Of a stretch of DNA of 64,000 nt, positions 35,901 to 44,212 are shown piece after piece; the first letter of the stretch is position 1, and each line of letters begins with the position of its first letter. Made by a program: the position numbers and the translations under genes. A model generated the notes under the pieces. It saw only the letters and a list, made by a program, of their open reading frames with translations. It had not been told where the DNA came from and did no database searches. Origin of the DNA: Marinobacter alexandrii (GTDB taxonomy: Bacteria > Pseudomonadota > Gammaproteobacteria > Pseudomonadales > Oleiphilaceae); NCBI RefSeq assembly GCF_005871205.1, contig NZ_SWKM01000014.1, positions 350,001 through 414,000 on the forward strand, written 5' to 3'.

Positions 35901-38900
35901 GCTGAACGCGGGGCCAGAACGCAAAACGTGCAGCCAGGGCAAGGACGTCTTCACGAGACTCCCCTACAAAACGCAGATACGCCAGCTGGACCGAAGCGCC
36001 CGGCTCCAAAACCACGTCTGTCTGCAGCACTGAGACCGGATCCAGGGTATAACCCAATGAACCAGAGAGTCCCTTAGTGGGCTCCAGAGCACTGGGATGG
36101 GCGTATGACCCTCCACGGCCGATGAATTTGGCACGATCTGTCTCAATGGCGGTTGGCGCGATAATCCCCGAGCGACCGATCAGGCACTCGCCTACGACCG
36201 GTGCCTGATCCTTGGGATCCCGGGTTCGGCGCTCAAAGATCAGAAGGGACCTGTCTGCGAGGAATTCAGAATGGACGAACAGATTGCCAAACGCCGGATG
36301 CTGGCTGTCCGCCCTCGGATCTGCCATCACCATTTCTGCGTAGCTTGTCAGCCTCAGATTTCTGGTTTTGTCCCCGTGGTTGGTCAATGAAATCCGACGT
36401 AATTCAACGTCATGCCAGGGCGAGACAGCGACCTCGAGAGCCTGAACCAGGTTCTGATCCTGTCGTTTGTATTCGACGCAGTGGCTGTAGAAACGCACGG
36501 AATCTCGTATGCCTCTCCCGCTCATGGGCGCCCGTGTAATAGACCAAAGATCCCAGCTGTCCCGATCCTGAAGGTAAATCCAGTTGCCCCAGCGCTCCTG
36601 CGTTGGATCGGGGCGCCAGCGGGTGATGGCGTCGGATTTCCAGTTGGTGCCCCCCGCACCTCGGCTGGACGCAAGCACGCTCAGCCGGCCGTTGGAGAGT
36701 AAATGCACGCGTGGGGTTGGGCTGTCGAGCGGGACTTGCCAGGGAGTGACCGGTGGCACCTGCTGTAGCCCTGACGGCAGTGTCTCCTGTTCGCTATAGG
36801 TTGGGTATTCCACGTCCGCGTCCAGCGCAACCCGTTCTTGCAGGATCAGTTCACAGGCTTCCACTCTTGGATCGCGGGAGAATCGGGAAATCGCGTGCTC
36901 TGCACAAAGGGCAATGCCCAGGCTGACCAGTGACATGCCATGATGGTGCGCCATGTAACTGCGCACAATGCTGTAGGTGCGGCCGACCTCCACGCGGCGC
37001 TCGGTAAAGTCCACTGCTTCAAAAAATCCATACCTGCCCAGCATGCCCATTTTTTCAAGCCGCCGGAGGTTGTCGAAGGCCGCCTGTGGCCGCCAGAGTA
37101 TGGCAAGGAAGGTGGCATAAGGTGTGATTACCCAGTCCTCAGCGCCCTTGTTGCTGCGGAGCGAAAGTTCCGGCGCACCAAAGGCGTGGTAGGCATAATT
37201 CTGCGCGCCATCCAGGAGACTATAGCCGCATTCTGATATGCCCCATGGCCGGCCATGTCTGCTGGCGTAGCGGATCTGATGGTCAATGGCGATCCGTCCA
37301 CTCTGGCCTAGCAGAGTCGTTGCGGGTTCGCGCATCATCAATTGGGGCATCAAATATTCGAACATGGTGCCGCTCCAGGACAGCAGGAGAGCCTGCCCTT
37401 GCTCTCGGGTAAGCGGGCGGCCCAGATGAATCCAGTGATCTGCTGATACTTCACCCTTGGCAATCGCAAGAAAACTCGCTAACCGTGCCTCTGACGCCAG
37501 CAAGTCGTATGCGTTCTCGTCCAGTTTGCCCTGATCGACGTCGTAACCGATTCTGAAAACCTTTTTCTCCCTGTCATACAAAAAGGCCAGGTCGGTACTC
37601 TCGAACCATAGCTCGCAGGTATCTGCCAGTTCAGTGGCCAATTTAATAAGAGCGTCCGCTGCTTTTCCTGCCTCTCGAATCTGAGCGGCCACTGTCGTGA
37701 GCCACTGTCGTATAGCTTCGGGCAGGGCGGTCTCTCGGTTATCCAGCATCAGCTCCGAGAGTGCCGGTTCCAGCCGATCCGGCAGGGAAACAAGTTCAGC
37801 AAAGGATGCTGGCTGAACCATGGCCTCTGTGAGGGCCTCCCAGCACTCCTTTTGGGCCGACGACACCCCACTGGCTGGAAAATCTGGCGTGGCTTCAGGT
37901 CTCGACCACCAGGGTAGGAATTGATCCCGGCTCTGTTTCATTCGCTTGATGTGATGGTGTGAGCGCTCCAGCCAAAGCCGCAAATCTGCGAGGATTTCCG
38001 GCGGCAGCGATTTGGGCTCCCTCAACACTTGCTGGACGGCTGGGTCCACGTGTCGGTTCAAGCGATCTTCCAGCTCTCCGATCAGATCAGGCCACTGCTC
38101 AGGACGGTGTGCAGCGGCCATAACAAGCCGTCGGAGGTCAATGAGTTCCTCTGCCAACACATTACGAGGCTCGGTTGAGGGGTATTCCTCCAGGGAGTCC
38201 TCAAGCACGCCAACGGTGTCCAGTAGTCCCTCAAAGTGGCTAAAACGCCAGGCCTTATCGTGGGAAATCCCCAGAAGCCCCTGCTTAAGAGTCAGCAACG
38301 ACCCGAGCAGGTTGCCACTGTCGACAGTAGAAACGTACGCCGGCGGAAGCGTGGTCAGGTGCTGAGTATCGCACCAGTTATGGATATGGCCGCGAAAGCG
38401 GGGCAGTTTACTGAGCGTCCTCAACGTATTTCGCGAACGTATAATCAGTTCCTGCGCATCGATGTAACCCTGATCATAAGCAGTCAGATTACTGACTAGC
38501 AGCAAGCCGATATTGGTGGGAGAGGTGCGGTGCGCAACAACGCCTTTGGGGTCTTCCTGGAAGTGGTCTGGAGGCAACCAGTGATCTTCAGGCCCAACAA
38601 AACGTTCAAAAAAGTACCAGGTTCGGCGCGCCAGGCGTCTAAGATGTGTTCTGTCTTCCAAACGGATCTTTTCCATTGGCGGGGTGCGATCCTGTCTGGC
38701 CAGATAGGCCAGTTGTGGTGATGCCAACCACAGGAGGAGGATCGGCGCAGCGAAGATCAGGATGGATGGCGTGGTTGCCGCGAGTACTGCTGCGGTAATG
38801 ATAGCAATGGCAGGGCCGACTCCCATCGATCGCCAATATCGGCCCAGAGAAGAGCCATTGGAACGCCCGGCCTCGAGCGCCGCTGGCGACCACTCTAGCA

Positions 38901-41400
38901 GGTGACGATGACTCACATAGGTGCGATAGACCGATCGAAAAATCGCATCCACCGTTGTCGCCGCTTCCTGCGAAAGAAAGGCAACCGCGAGAATCCAACG
39001 TTTCAAATCGCCCTTCAGATTGCGCACATGCTCGGAGGACCGTCTTCTGCGGATGGTGGCGTGAGCTAAACCCACCACACCGGTCAGGCTCGGGACAAGC
39101 AATGTAATCAACGCCAGTACCGTCCAGTGGAGTGGTGATCCGGGCAGGGCAAACCAGCCCAGAAAAAGTAGAAGCAAGAGCCAGGGTGCCTGAAGGCTGC
39201 GGAGAAGATTGTGGGTGAGCTGCCAGCGGTGGAGGCCACTCAGCCGGTTCGGCATTTTCTCTCCACTTTCCGAGGGAACCATTGGCCACAACCACGGCAG
39301 AAGTTGCCAGTCGCCACGAACCCATCGGTGCAGCCGACGACTAAACGACAGGTACTCGGGTGGATATTCCTCATACATCACAGCGTCGCTGACCAGAGCT
39401 GTGCGGCCATGAATTCCCTCAAAAAGGTCGTGACTGAGCACGGCTCCTTCCGGAACGGCGTTGCGGAGACTGGCGACAAAAGCGCCTACGTGATAAAGCC
39501 CTTTGCCAGTGAAAATGCCCTCGCCGAACAGATCCTGGTAAGCATCAGAGACGGCCAGCGTGTATAGATCCAAACCACGATCACCAGAAAAGATCCGGGT
39601 GAAAATATTTCGGGTTGCGGTGATCGGGTTGATCTCAATGCGGGGCTGCAGAATGCTGAAGCCAGACAGAACTTCGCCCGTTTTTTCGTCCCAGACTGGC
39701 TGGTTCAATGGGTGAGCGATGGTCCCAATCAGCCGTTGAGCGCCTCTCACCGGCAGCACGGTATCTGCATCCAACGTAATGACGTACTGAACCTGTCGCA
39801 ACCACTCAATGTCACCGCCCGTGTGGGTGAAAGAGCCCAGTTCGCCAGTCAGCAGAAAATGATTGAATTCCTTCAACTTGCCCCGTTTACGTTCCCACTC
39901 CATCCATATGGCTTCATGTGAGGCAAAACACCGTGCGCGATGCATCCAGAAAAAAGGACCGTGCCCCTCGTGCTCATACCTTTTGTTCAGGTCGGCGATA
40001 CCTGCATCAAGGCAAGTCAGCAGCCGCTGGTCTTTCTGAGTGGTCGCTTCGGGTGCGTCAAAAAGCCCAGTCAGTATTCCGAAGCGGAGATGGTGATCGG
40101 GGTTGGCCAGGTAATGTTTTTCGAGCTGCTCCAGGGAATTCTGGATATCACTCTCTTGACCGATAAGCAGTGCCATGCACACCGCGGCTCTGTGGTCTGA
40201 TGGAATGCCCCGGCTAAAATCCATTTTTGGCAGAACCCTGGGCGGAATCCACAACGTTATTTGCCAATTAATTAGCACTGACGCCAGAATCAGAGCCGGC
40301 ACAATGACCACCAGCATGACAGGAATGGCCTTAAACAAATTGCCGGTGTGCAGGGAATAGAGTGTCGGCAGTGCAAAAAGAACAGTAGTCAGCAAGGTCA
40401 GGGCCGAAAAATAGAGTTTTAGCCGATGATCGACTGCCCAGCGTCGCAACCTTGTCGTAACCGGTGGTTTAATGGCTACCTTTTCCTCGAGAATCCGATA
40501 TCCGTCACCGATCAGAAAATAGCCAACATGGCCCGTAGAGGCGCCATTGCTGGTTTCATTTTCTTGGGTATCATTCGCCAGTTCCAGCGCACAGCGAGCG
40601 ACGGCGAGTTCATCCAGTTGGCTGCGCCTGGCGAGTTGCTCTACCCGAGTTCGATACCTGTCTCGGGTGGCAAAATCCATCTGCTTGTAAGCACCTGCCG
40701 GATCTAGCCCCAATAGAAGTTCAACTTGGGAGGTGCGCTCAAAGAAATTCTGCCAGTTAGTGCGTTGTAGGCGATGCAGGCTCTGGATACAGTCGGCAAC
40801 GACGTCGCGCCGGTCAGTATCCACCATGCCTTCTTGCTCAGTTCTTGCCTTCACGTCGTTTATTCGGCGATGGACCTCTTCCTGAATAAGCTTCATCGCC
40901 TGATACTGAAGGAATAGAGGAAAGGCCCAGAGTTCAGCGGTGTTTAAGGGCGCCGAGTCTCGTAGCTCAAGAACAAGCACCTCGAGGACATTTTGGTCGA
41001 ATTTCAGTTCTGAAAGGTCGAGCACCACCCTTGCCATGTCCTGGACGCGGGGAACACCGGCTGCAGGCGCTGATATTAATCGGGGTAAGTGGGCAACAAA
41101 GGAAGCAGACAGGTCTCTGCGAAGCCTTTGGAGAACCCGCCGGATCAGATATTCGTTATCGATATACCAGTCGATCCACGGTCCAGCAGCAGCCGGATTA
41201 CTCCGTAACGCCAGCAAGTCCTCGTGGGTTCTATCCAACTGCTTGGTGAACCGCCCCAAATTCCTGGCAATGTCACTGTGCGCCGCCCGATCTCCCGGGC
41301 TAATAGCAGCCCATTGGCTTTGAAAATCAGGATGGCAAGAGGCCTGTGTGTCGGTGGCCTTCGGGCTGATCTCGCCAACCCGATCAGTCTCCGTTGTCAT
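32902..41400 (-). CDS. ndvB: Cyclic beta-1,2-glucan synthase (NdvB/ChvB-like)
   Basis: About 2832 residues, full length for this giant inner-membrane enzyme, which initiates, elongates and cyclises beta-1,2-glucan for the periplasm. Membrane segments lie near 333-385, 740-790 and 870-905. The GT84 glycosyltransferase part has YVITLDADTVLPVRG near 540 and RRLHRWVRGDWQ near 690. A glycoamylase-like domain spans about 1380-1500 (GRPWGISECGYSLLDGAQ; SYMAHHHGMSLVS). The C-terminal third is GH94 phosphorylase-like, with GGGDWNDGMNRVG near 2515 holding the catalytic-type Asp. The ATG overlaps the stop of the upstream stress gene (TGATG). It probably makes osmo-adaptive glucans. Confidence 0.95.
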   Translation of the reverse strand: MTTETDRVGEISPKATDTQASCHPDFQSQWAAISPGDRAAHSDIARNLGRFTKQLDRTHEDLLALRSNPAAAGPWIDWYIDNEYLIRRVLQRLRRDLSASFVAHLPRLISAPAAGVPRVQDMARVVLDLSELKFDQNVLEVLVLELRDSAPLNTAELWAFPLFLQYQAMKLIQEEVHRRINDVKARTEQEGMVDTDRRDVVADCIQSLHRLQRTNWQNFFERTSQVELLLGLDPAGAYKQMDFATRDRYRTRVEQLARRSQLDELAVARCALELANDTQENETSNGASTGHVGYFLIGDGYRILEEKVAIKPPVTTRLRRWAVDHRLKLYFSALTLLTTVLFALPTLYSLHTGNLFKAIPVMLVVIVPALILASVLINWQITLWIPPRVLPKMDFSRGIPSDHRAAVCMALLIGQESDIQNSLEQLEKHYLANPDHHLRFGILTGLFDAPEATTQKDQRLLTCLDAGIADLNKRYEHEGHGPFFWMHRARCFASHEAIWMEWERKRGKLKEFNHFLLTGELGSFTHTGGDIEWLRQVQYVITLDADTVLPVRGAQRLIGTIAHPLNQPVWDEKTGEVLSGFSILQPRIEINPITATRNIFTRIFSGDRGLDLYTLAVSDAYQDLFGEGIFTGKGLYHVGAFVASLRNAVPEGAVLSHDLFEGIHGRTALVSDAVMYEEYPPEYLSFSRRLHRWVRGDWQLLPWLWPMVPSESGEKMPNRLSGLHRWQLTHNLLRSLQAPWLLLLLFLGWFALPGSPLHWTVLALITLLVPSLTGVVGLAHATIRRRRSSEHVRNLKGDLKRWILAVAFLSQEAATTVDAIFRSVYRTYVSHRHLLEWSPAALEAGRSNGSSLGRYWRSMGVGPAIAIITAAVLAATTPSILIFAAPILLLWLASPQLAYLARQDRTPPMEKIRLEDRTHLRRLARRTWYFFERFVGPEDHWLPPDHFQEDPKGVVAHRTSPTNIGLLLVSNLTAYDQGYIDAQELIIRSRNTLRTLSKLPRFRGHIHNWCDTQHLTTLPPAYVSTVDSGNLLGSLLTLKQGLLGISHDKAWRFSHFEGLLDTVGVLEDSLEEYPSTEPRNVLAEELIDLRRLVMAAAHRPEQWPDLIGELEDRLNRHVDPAVQQVLREPKSLPPEILADLRLWLERSHHHIKRMKQSRDQFLPWWSRPEATPDFPASGVSSAQKECWEALTEAMVQPASFAELVSLPDRLEPALSELMLDNRETALPEAIRQWLTTVAAQIREAGKAADALIKLATELADTCELWFESTDLAFLYDREKKVFRIGYDVDQGKLDENAYDLLASEARLASFLAIAKGEVSADHWIHLGRPLTREQGQALLLSWSGTMFEYLMPQLMMREPATTLLGQSGRIAIDHQIRYASRHGRPWGISECGYSLLDGAQNYAYHAFGAPELSLRSNKGAEDWVITPYATFLAILWRPQAAFDNLRRLEKMGMLGRYGFFEAVDFTERRVEVGRTYSIVRSYMAHHHGMSLVSLGIALCAEHAISRFSRDPRVEACELILQERVALDADVEYPTYSEQETLPSGLQQVPPVTPWQVPLDSPTPRVHLLSNGRLSVLASSRGAGGTNWKSDAITRWRPDPTQERWGNWIYLQDRDSWDLWSITRAPMSGRGIRDSVRFYSHCVEYKRQDQNLVQALEVAVSPWHDVELRRISLTNHGDKTRNLRLTSYAEMVMADPRADSQHPAFGNLFVHSEFLADRSLLIFERRTRDPKDQAPVVGECLIGRSGIIAPTAIETDRAKFIGRGGSYAHPSALEPTKGLSGSLGYTLDPVSVLQTDVVLEPGASVQLAYLRFVGESREDVLALAARFAFWPRVQRTFEEGESQACHDLWRNDLSNDDFRKVIALTSALICSPPQLRAAVPVLSANRLQQANLWGVGISGDFPIILVRVGREADVDTAHLLLKAHSFWRKRNLKVDLVLLNIGDSGYEGTTQDTIRRLLAQHSVEAFVGGRGGIFPLTANSLGTEEVVLLETAAKMVLDASGASLAHALQSLDRRESPLPRFRGKPPSAVPFDDHKLEPVNDLHCFNGHGGFSADGREYVISVRHRHPTPAPWINVIANPLFGTIVSESGGGYTWFQNSGENRLTSWRNDPVLDEPSECLYLRDEETGLFWSATAKPVPHESEYRTRHGAGYSCFEHVRHGIHSAMTIFVPPEDPVKVVRLVLRNLSSRNRRVTVTYYAEWVLGTRREDTSPYLQPAFLPEQRALITANPYNPDWPNQIAFLATDQPVHGYTTDRTEFIGRSDSLGNPAALKRVGLNKRVEPGRDPCGALQIHVDLPPNGEHTAVFFLGAEQDFESAFALIDRYQQPAAFDSAWQASQNYWQETLDAVTLDSPDESVNFIFNQWLIYQTLACRMFGRSGLYQSSGAFGFRDQLQDSMALLHTRPEVCRNQILAAAARQFPEGDVLHWWHPPHARGVRTRISDDLVWLPLVVSEYLQVTEDFALLDEQVPWLSGEPLADGEAERYAHFEVSDDEASVYDHCLRVLERANRVGPHGIPLIGGGDWNDGMNRVGLGGRGESVWMGWFLIVTLQRFNCVATARGDQITAENLAARADHLAKKLNQNAWDGKWYRRAYYDDGTPMGSAGKPACEIDSIPQSWAVLSEVADTTRTKQAMAAVWEKLVRPDPGQVLLFTPPFRGRGKGQPDPGYIAAYPPGVRENGGQYTHAACWAGMAFAALGDADKASAVLDCLNPVNHGDSEARIGQYQVEPYVLAADIYGEAPHIGRGGWTWYTGSAGWLYRFILEGVLGIRRVGNELQVKPCLPPKWPGYTLRYRYGQTVYRITVKKGSEVLSPTDEHNTVSLIDDGKSHEITIRF

Positions 41401-42365
41401 CAATGCCCCCAGGCTTCAGCGGACGCTCTCTCCGCAAAAGTAGGTTCTATTTCATGTGGCTCCAGATCCTGGAGTACCAACAGGGGGGTCTCCCCATAAA
41501 CCAGTGCGTTGAGGGGCAGGGCGCCGAGGGGCCAGTGGCTAACGCAGTTTCGGCCGTGGGCAGCCATGATCACCAGGTCTGATCGACCTTTGCGAGTGGC
41601 CTCCCAGATTGCTGACATCGGCGAATCCGAGATTCTCACCTGGCGTTGAACGTGAAGGCTCTCGTTCCTGAGGCGGTCTCCGATGCAATCCAGATACCCA
41701 TCGATCTTCTTTTTTAACTCGGTCTGAAGCTCCTGAATGTTGCTTAGCCGATGGTCATGTTTGTCAATCTGATACTGGTGAACCAGTGAGGGCACTATAG
41801 AGACAAGATCCACAGTGCTGTCATTATGGCGTGACAGAAGCTCAACAATCGGGAGCACGCACTCAGATCGGCTGCTACCGTCCAAAGGAACGGTAATCCG
41901 GTTGTAGTGGTATTCCTGAAGCGCTTGGCACTGGTCATTGAAGGCGCGCACCAGCAGGAAAGAAACATGTGCCTGTAGAATCGATTTGTGAGCAACGCTG
42001 CCAAGCATGTAATGGCTGATACCACCAACACCGTGGCTTGTCATGACGAGAAGCGTATGCCCATCCTGCCGCACAAAGCTAATTATCTGATCAACGGTTT
42101 CGCCCTCCAGAATGCGGGTTTCTGGATGTATGCCAAGACCACCCAATCTGGAGGCGACCGAATCCAGGTAGGCCCTTGCCTCAGCCCGCATGGCGTCACA
42201 GGCGATAGGATCCGGTGGGTACAGAGAACGGTTGTTCTCAGCCTGCTCCATTACTCGAATAAGAACGAGTTGGATGCCAAGAGCGTTGACGAGATTGATA
42301 GCGTGAGGCAACGCCCATTCAGCCAGGCATGAACCATCCAGAGGTACAACAATGCGTTGAAACAT
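41400..42365 (-). CDS. Tandem universal stress protein coupled to glucan synthase
   Basis: 321 residues forming two UspA domains, about 1-150 and 158-300. ATG 42365 is chosen because GGGAG precedes it and the protein then opens with the canonical MFQRIVVPLDGS. The first copy has the ATP-loop pattern SHGVGGISHYMLGSVAHKS; the second (AAHGRNCVSHWPLGALPLNA) departs from it. The stop overlaps the glucan synthase start by one base, so its translation is coupled to the synthase. A regulatory or stress-linked role for glucan synthesis is inferred from this. Confidence 0.9.
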   Translation of the reverse strand: MFQRIVVPLDGSCLAEWALPHAINLVNALGIQLVLIRVMEQAENNRSLYPPDPIACDAMRAEARAYLDSVASRLGGLGIHPETRILEGETVDQIISFVRQDGHTLLVMTSHGVGGISHYMLGSVAHKSILQAHVSFLLVRAFNDQCQALQEYHYNRITVPLDGSSRSECVLPIVELLSRHNDSTVDLVSIVPSLVHQYQIDKHDHRLSNIQELQTELKKKIDGYLDCIGDRLRNESLHVQRQVRISDSPMSAIWEATRKGRSDLVIMAAHGRNCVSHWPLGALPLNALVYGETPLLVLQDLEPHEIEPTFAERASAEAWGH

Positions 42366-42562
42366 GATTTGCTCCCTTGTGCGGTTAGGGGAGCACCGAC
42401 ACAGGGATTCAGACGGCAAACTTGACGGGCAATAACACCTGTAATACGCGGCAAAACTCCACAGTACTGCAAATTGATCTCGATGAACTGTTTAACTGTA
42501 TAACAAGGCTGGCATTAGGCGTCATGACGCAGGTCAAAGAGTGATCAACAGGGATTCCTTAT

Positions 42563-43456
42563 TCAGACAAGATCTGCTTCCAAATGGCCACAAAGGCAGT
42601 CAATGAAAGCACGAACTTTTACAGGGGCACTACGATCCTCGCGATGAATTATGTGTACAGGAATTGGCGCCTGCTCCCATTCTCCAAGCACAATCATTAA
42701 CCTTCCTTCTGCGACAGCCGGTGCCACCTGATAGGACAATGCCCGTGTAATCCCGAGACCGTTGGCTGCTGCTTCGATAACGGCGTCATGCGATGTGGCG
42801 GTTAGTTTCGGTTTTACTTTTAAGCTGATCTCCCGGTTTTCAGCACTAAATCCCCAAGCTGGCGAGAAGTTGCCTGTTCTGGCTGCAATTAGCGCGTGTT
42901 TTGCCAAATCCTGTGGGGAGCGCGGAGTACCCCTGGCCTTTAGGTAATCGGGGGAGGCGACCAGAACCGTACGGACCTCACCAACCTTCCTGGCTCGAAT
43001 ACTGGAGTCTGGCAGTCGTCCAATTCTCACACCTACGTCTACGCCTTCTTCCAACATGTCCACGATTCGGTCAAGGAAAAGTGCGTCTACCGTCATTTCT
43101 GGAAACTTTTTGAGAAACGTTGCAATGCCAGGCATCACGTGGAGGCGACCAAACATTGTCGGAGCTGTTACAACAAGATGCCCCCTTGGCGCAGCGGTGG
43201 TTCCCGAGATTGTCTCCTCTGCCTCGGTTATGTCGGACAGGATTCGTTTGACGTCCTCCAGATACCGAGCTCCGGCTTCAGTAATGCGAACCTGCCTGGT
43301 TGTGCGTTTGAAAAGCTGAACGTTCAAATCCTCTTCCAGGGACGCAACGGCACGCGTAATTGCCGGTCCTGAGAGGCCCAGTCGCCGAGCCGCTGATGAA
43401 AAGCCTCGTTCCTCTGCAACGGCAACCAGCACCTGCATCTGATGAATGCGATCCAT
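42563..43456 (-). CDS. LysR-family regulator (CrgA/DmlR-like)
   Basis: 297-residue transcription factor. The winged helix at 1-60 includes FSSAARRLGLSGPAITRAVASLE, and a LysR substrate domain covers about 90-290. It is divergent from the AhpD-like gene. An ATTATT-N11-AATAAT palindrome starts 4 nt before its ATG, consistent with self-control and control of the divergent pair. The inducer is unknown. No strong ribosome site is visible before the ATG; GGGG lies about 11 nt upstream. Confidence 0.92.
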   Translation of the reverse strand: MDRIHQMQVLVAVAEERGFSSAARRLGLSGPAITRAVASLEEDLNVQLFKRTTRQVRITEAGARYLEDVKRILSDITEAEETISGTTAAPRGHLVVTAPTMFGRLHVMPGIATFLKKFPEMTVDALFLDRIVDMLEEGVDVGVRIGRLPDSSIRARKVGEVRTVLVASPDYLKARGTPRSPQDLAKHALIAARTGNFSPAWGFSAENREISLKVKPKLTATSHDAVIEAAANGLGITRALSYQVAPAVAEGRLMIVLGEWEQAPIPVHIIHREDRSAPVKVRAFIDCLCGHLEADLV

Positions 43457-43459
43457 TCG

Positions 43460-43482
43460 ATTATTACCCCACGCGAAATAAT
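43460..43482. promoter_or_regulatory. LysR-type operator palindrome
   Basis: ATTATT-N11-AATAAT is a perfect 6-bp dyad containing the T-N11-A core expected for LysR regulators. It lies in the 130-nt region between the divergent LysR and AhpD-like genes. A further ATTATT half-site occurs at 43498-43503. Confidence 0.7.
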
Positions 43483-43537
43483 ATTCTGTTGGCGTCGATT
43501 ATTCTCCAATTTTCGGGAAACAGCCATAGTGATCGCA

Positions 43538-43560
43538 CGTTCCGGGATAACTCCGGAACG
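43538..43560. promoter_or_regulatory. Palindrome before the AhpD-like gene
   Basis: CGTTCCGG-gataact-CCGGAACG is a perfect 8-bp inverted repeat ending 26 nt before the start codon. It may be an operator for a second regulator or a 5' leader hairpin. No T run follows, so it is not a typical terminator. Confidence 0.5.
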
Positions 43561-43586
43561 CTTGAAGTCATCAGAGGATCGAAGCT

Positions 43587-44132
43587 ATGAGCCGGATTAA
43601 CGTTATTGAAAAAGGCAATGCAACATTTGAGCAAGCGGAGTTACTAGAAGCTATCGAGACAAAACTCGGAATGGTGCCTAACTTTCTGAAGGTGTTTGCA
43701 AACTCTCCTTCGGCACTGCGGGCTTTTCTGGGACTGCATTCTATTGCAGAGGAAGGCAGCCTCGATCCGCAAACCCGCGAGCGGATTGCGTTGACCGTCG
43801 CTCAGCAAAATGCCTGTCAGTACTGCGTTTCTGCTCATACGGCCATTGGTCGCAAGGCGGGACTCAGTAGCTCAGAAATCGAGGCCAACAGAGCAGGGAG
43901 CAGTGAGGATGCAAAGGCCGCTTCAGCAGTGAAGTTTGCGCGAGCGATTACTGAACATAATGGTGAAGTGACTAACGCTGAGCTTCAGGAAGTGAGGGAT
44001 GCTGGCTTTTCAGAGGCGGATATTGTCGAAATTATCACACACGTTGGGATGAATGTTCTTACCAATATCTTGGGCAAAGCCAGCCGGGTCGCGATTGACT
44101 TCCCGTCTGTTGAGCTCGAGCTTAGCCACTGA
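43587..44132 (+). CDS. AhpD-like carboxymuconolactone decarboxylase family protein
   Basis: 181-residue cytoplasmic protein. The AhpD-type redox motif is ERIALTVAQQNACQYCVSAH (about 70-89), with Cys-x2-Cys and the following His that support peroxidase-type chemistry. A second helical segment is EADIVEIITHVGMNVLTNI. Length suits the peroxidase-related CMD subfamily. It is divergent from the LysR regulator and 80 nt before the flavin reductase fusion on the same strand, suggesting a redox-stress or peroxide-linked pair. Confidence 0.88.
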   Translation: MSRINVIEKGNATFEQAELLEAIETKLGMVPNFLKVFANSPSALRAFLGLHSIAEEGSLDPQTRERIALTVAQQNACQYCVSAHTAIGRKAGLSSSEIEANRAGSSEDAKAASAVKFARAITEHNGEVTNAELQEVRDAGFSEADIVEIITHVGMNVLTNILGKASRVAIDFPSVELELSH

Positions 44133-44212
44133 CGTTGATGGCCGGGAGCACTGCCTGATTAGACAGCGCATCTCGGCCATTCCTGCAGAAAACTAATTCC
44201 CGGGAGAAAACC

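Noticed and set aside
34059..39567. Several plus- and minus-strand frames of 80-230 codons inside the glucan synthase gene
   Set aside because: They are shadows of a long GC-rich coding region; none has signal, motif or ribosome site.
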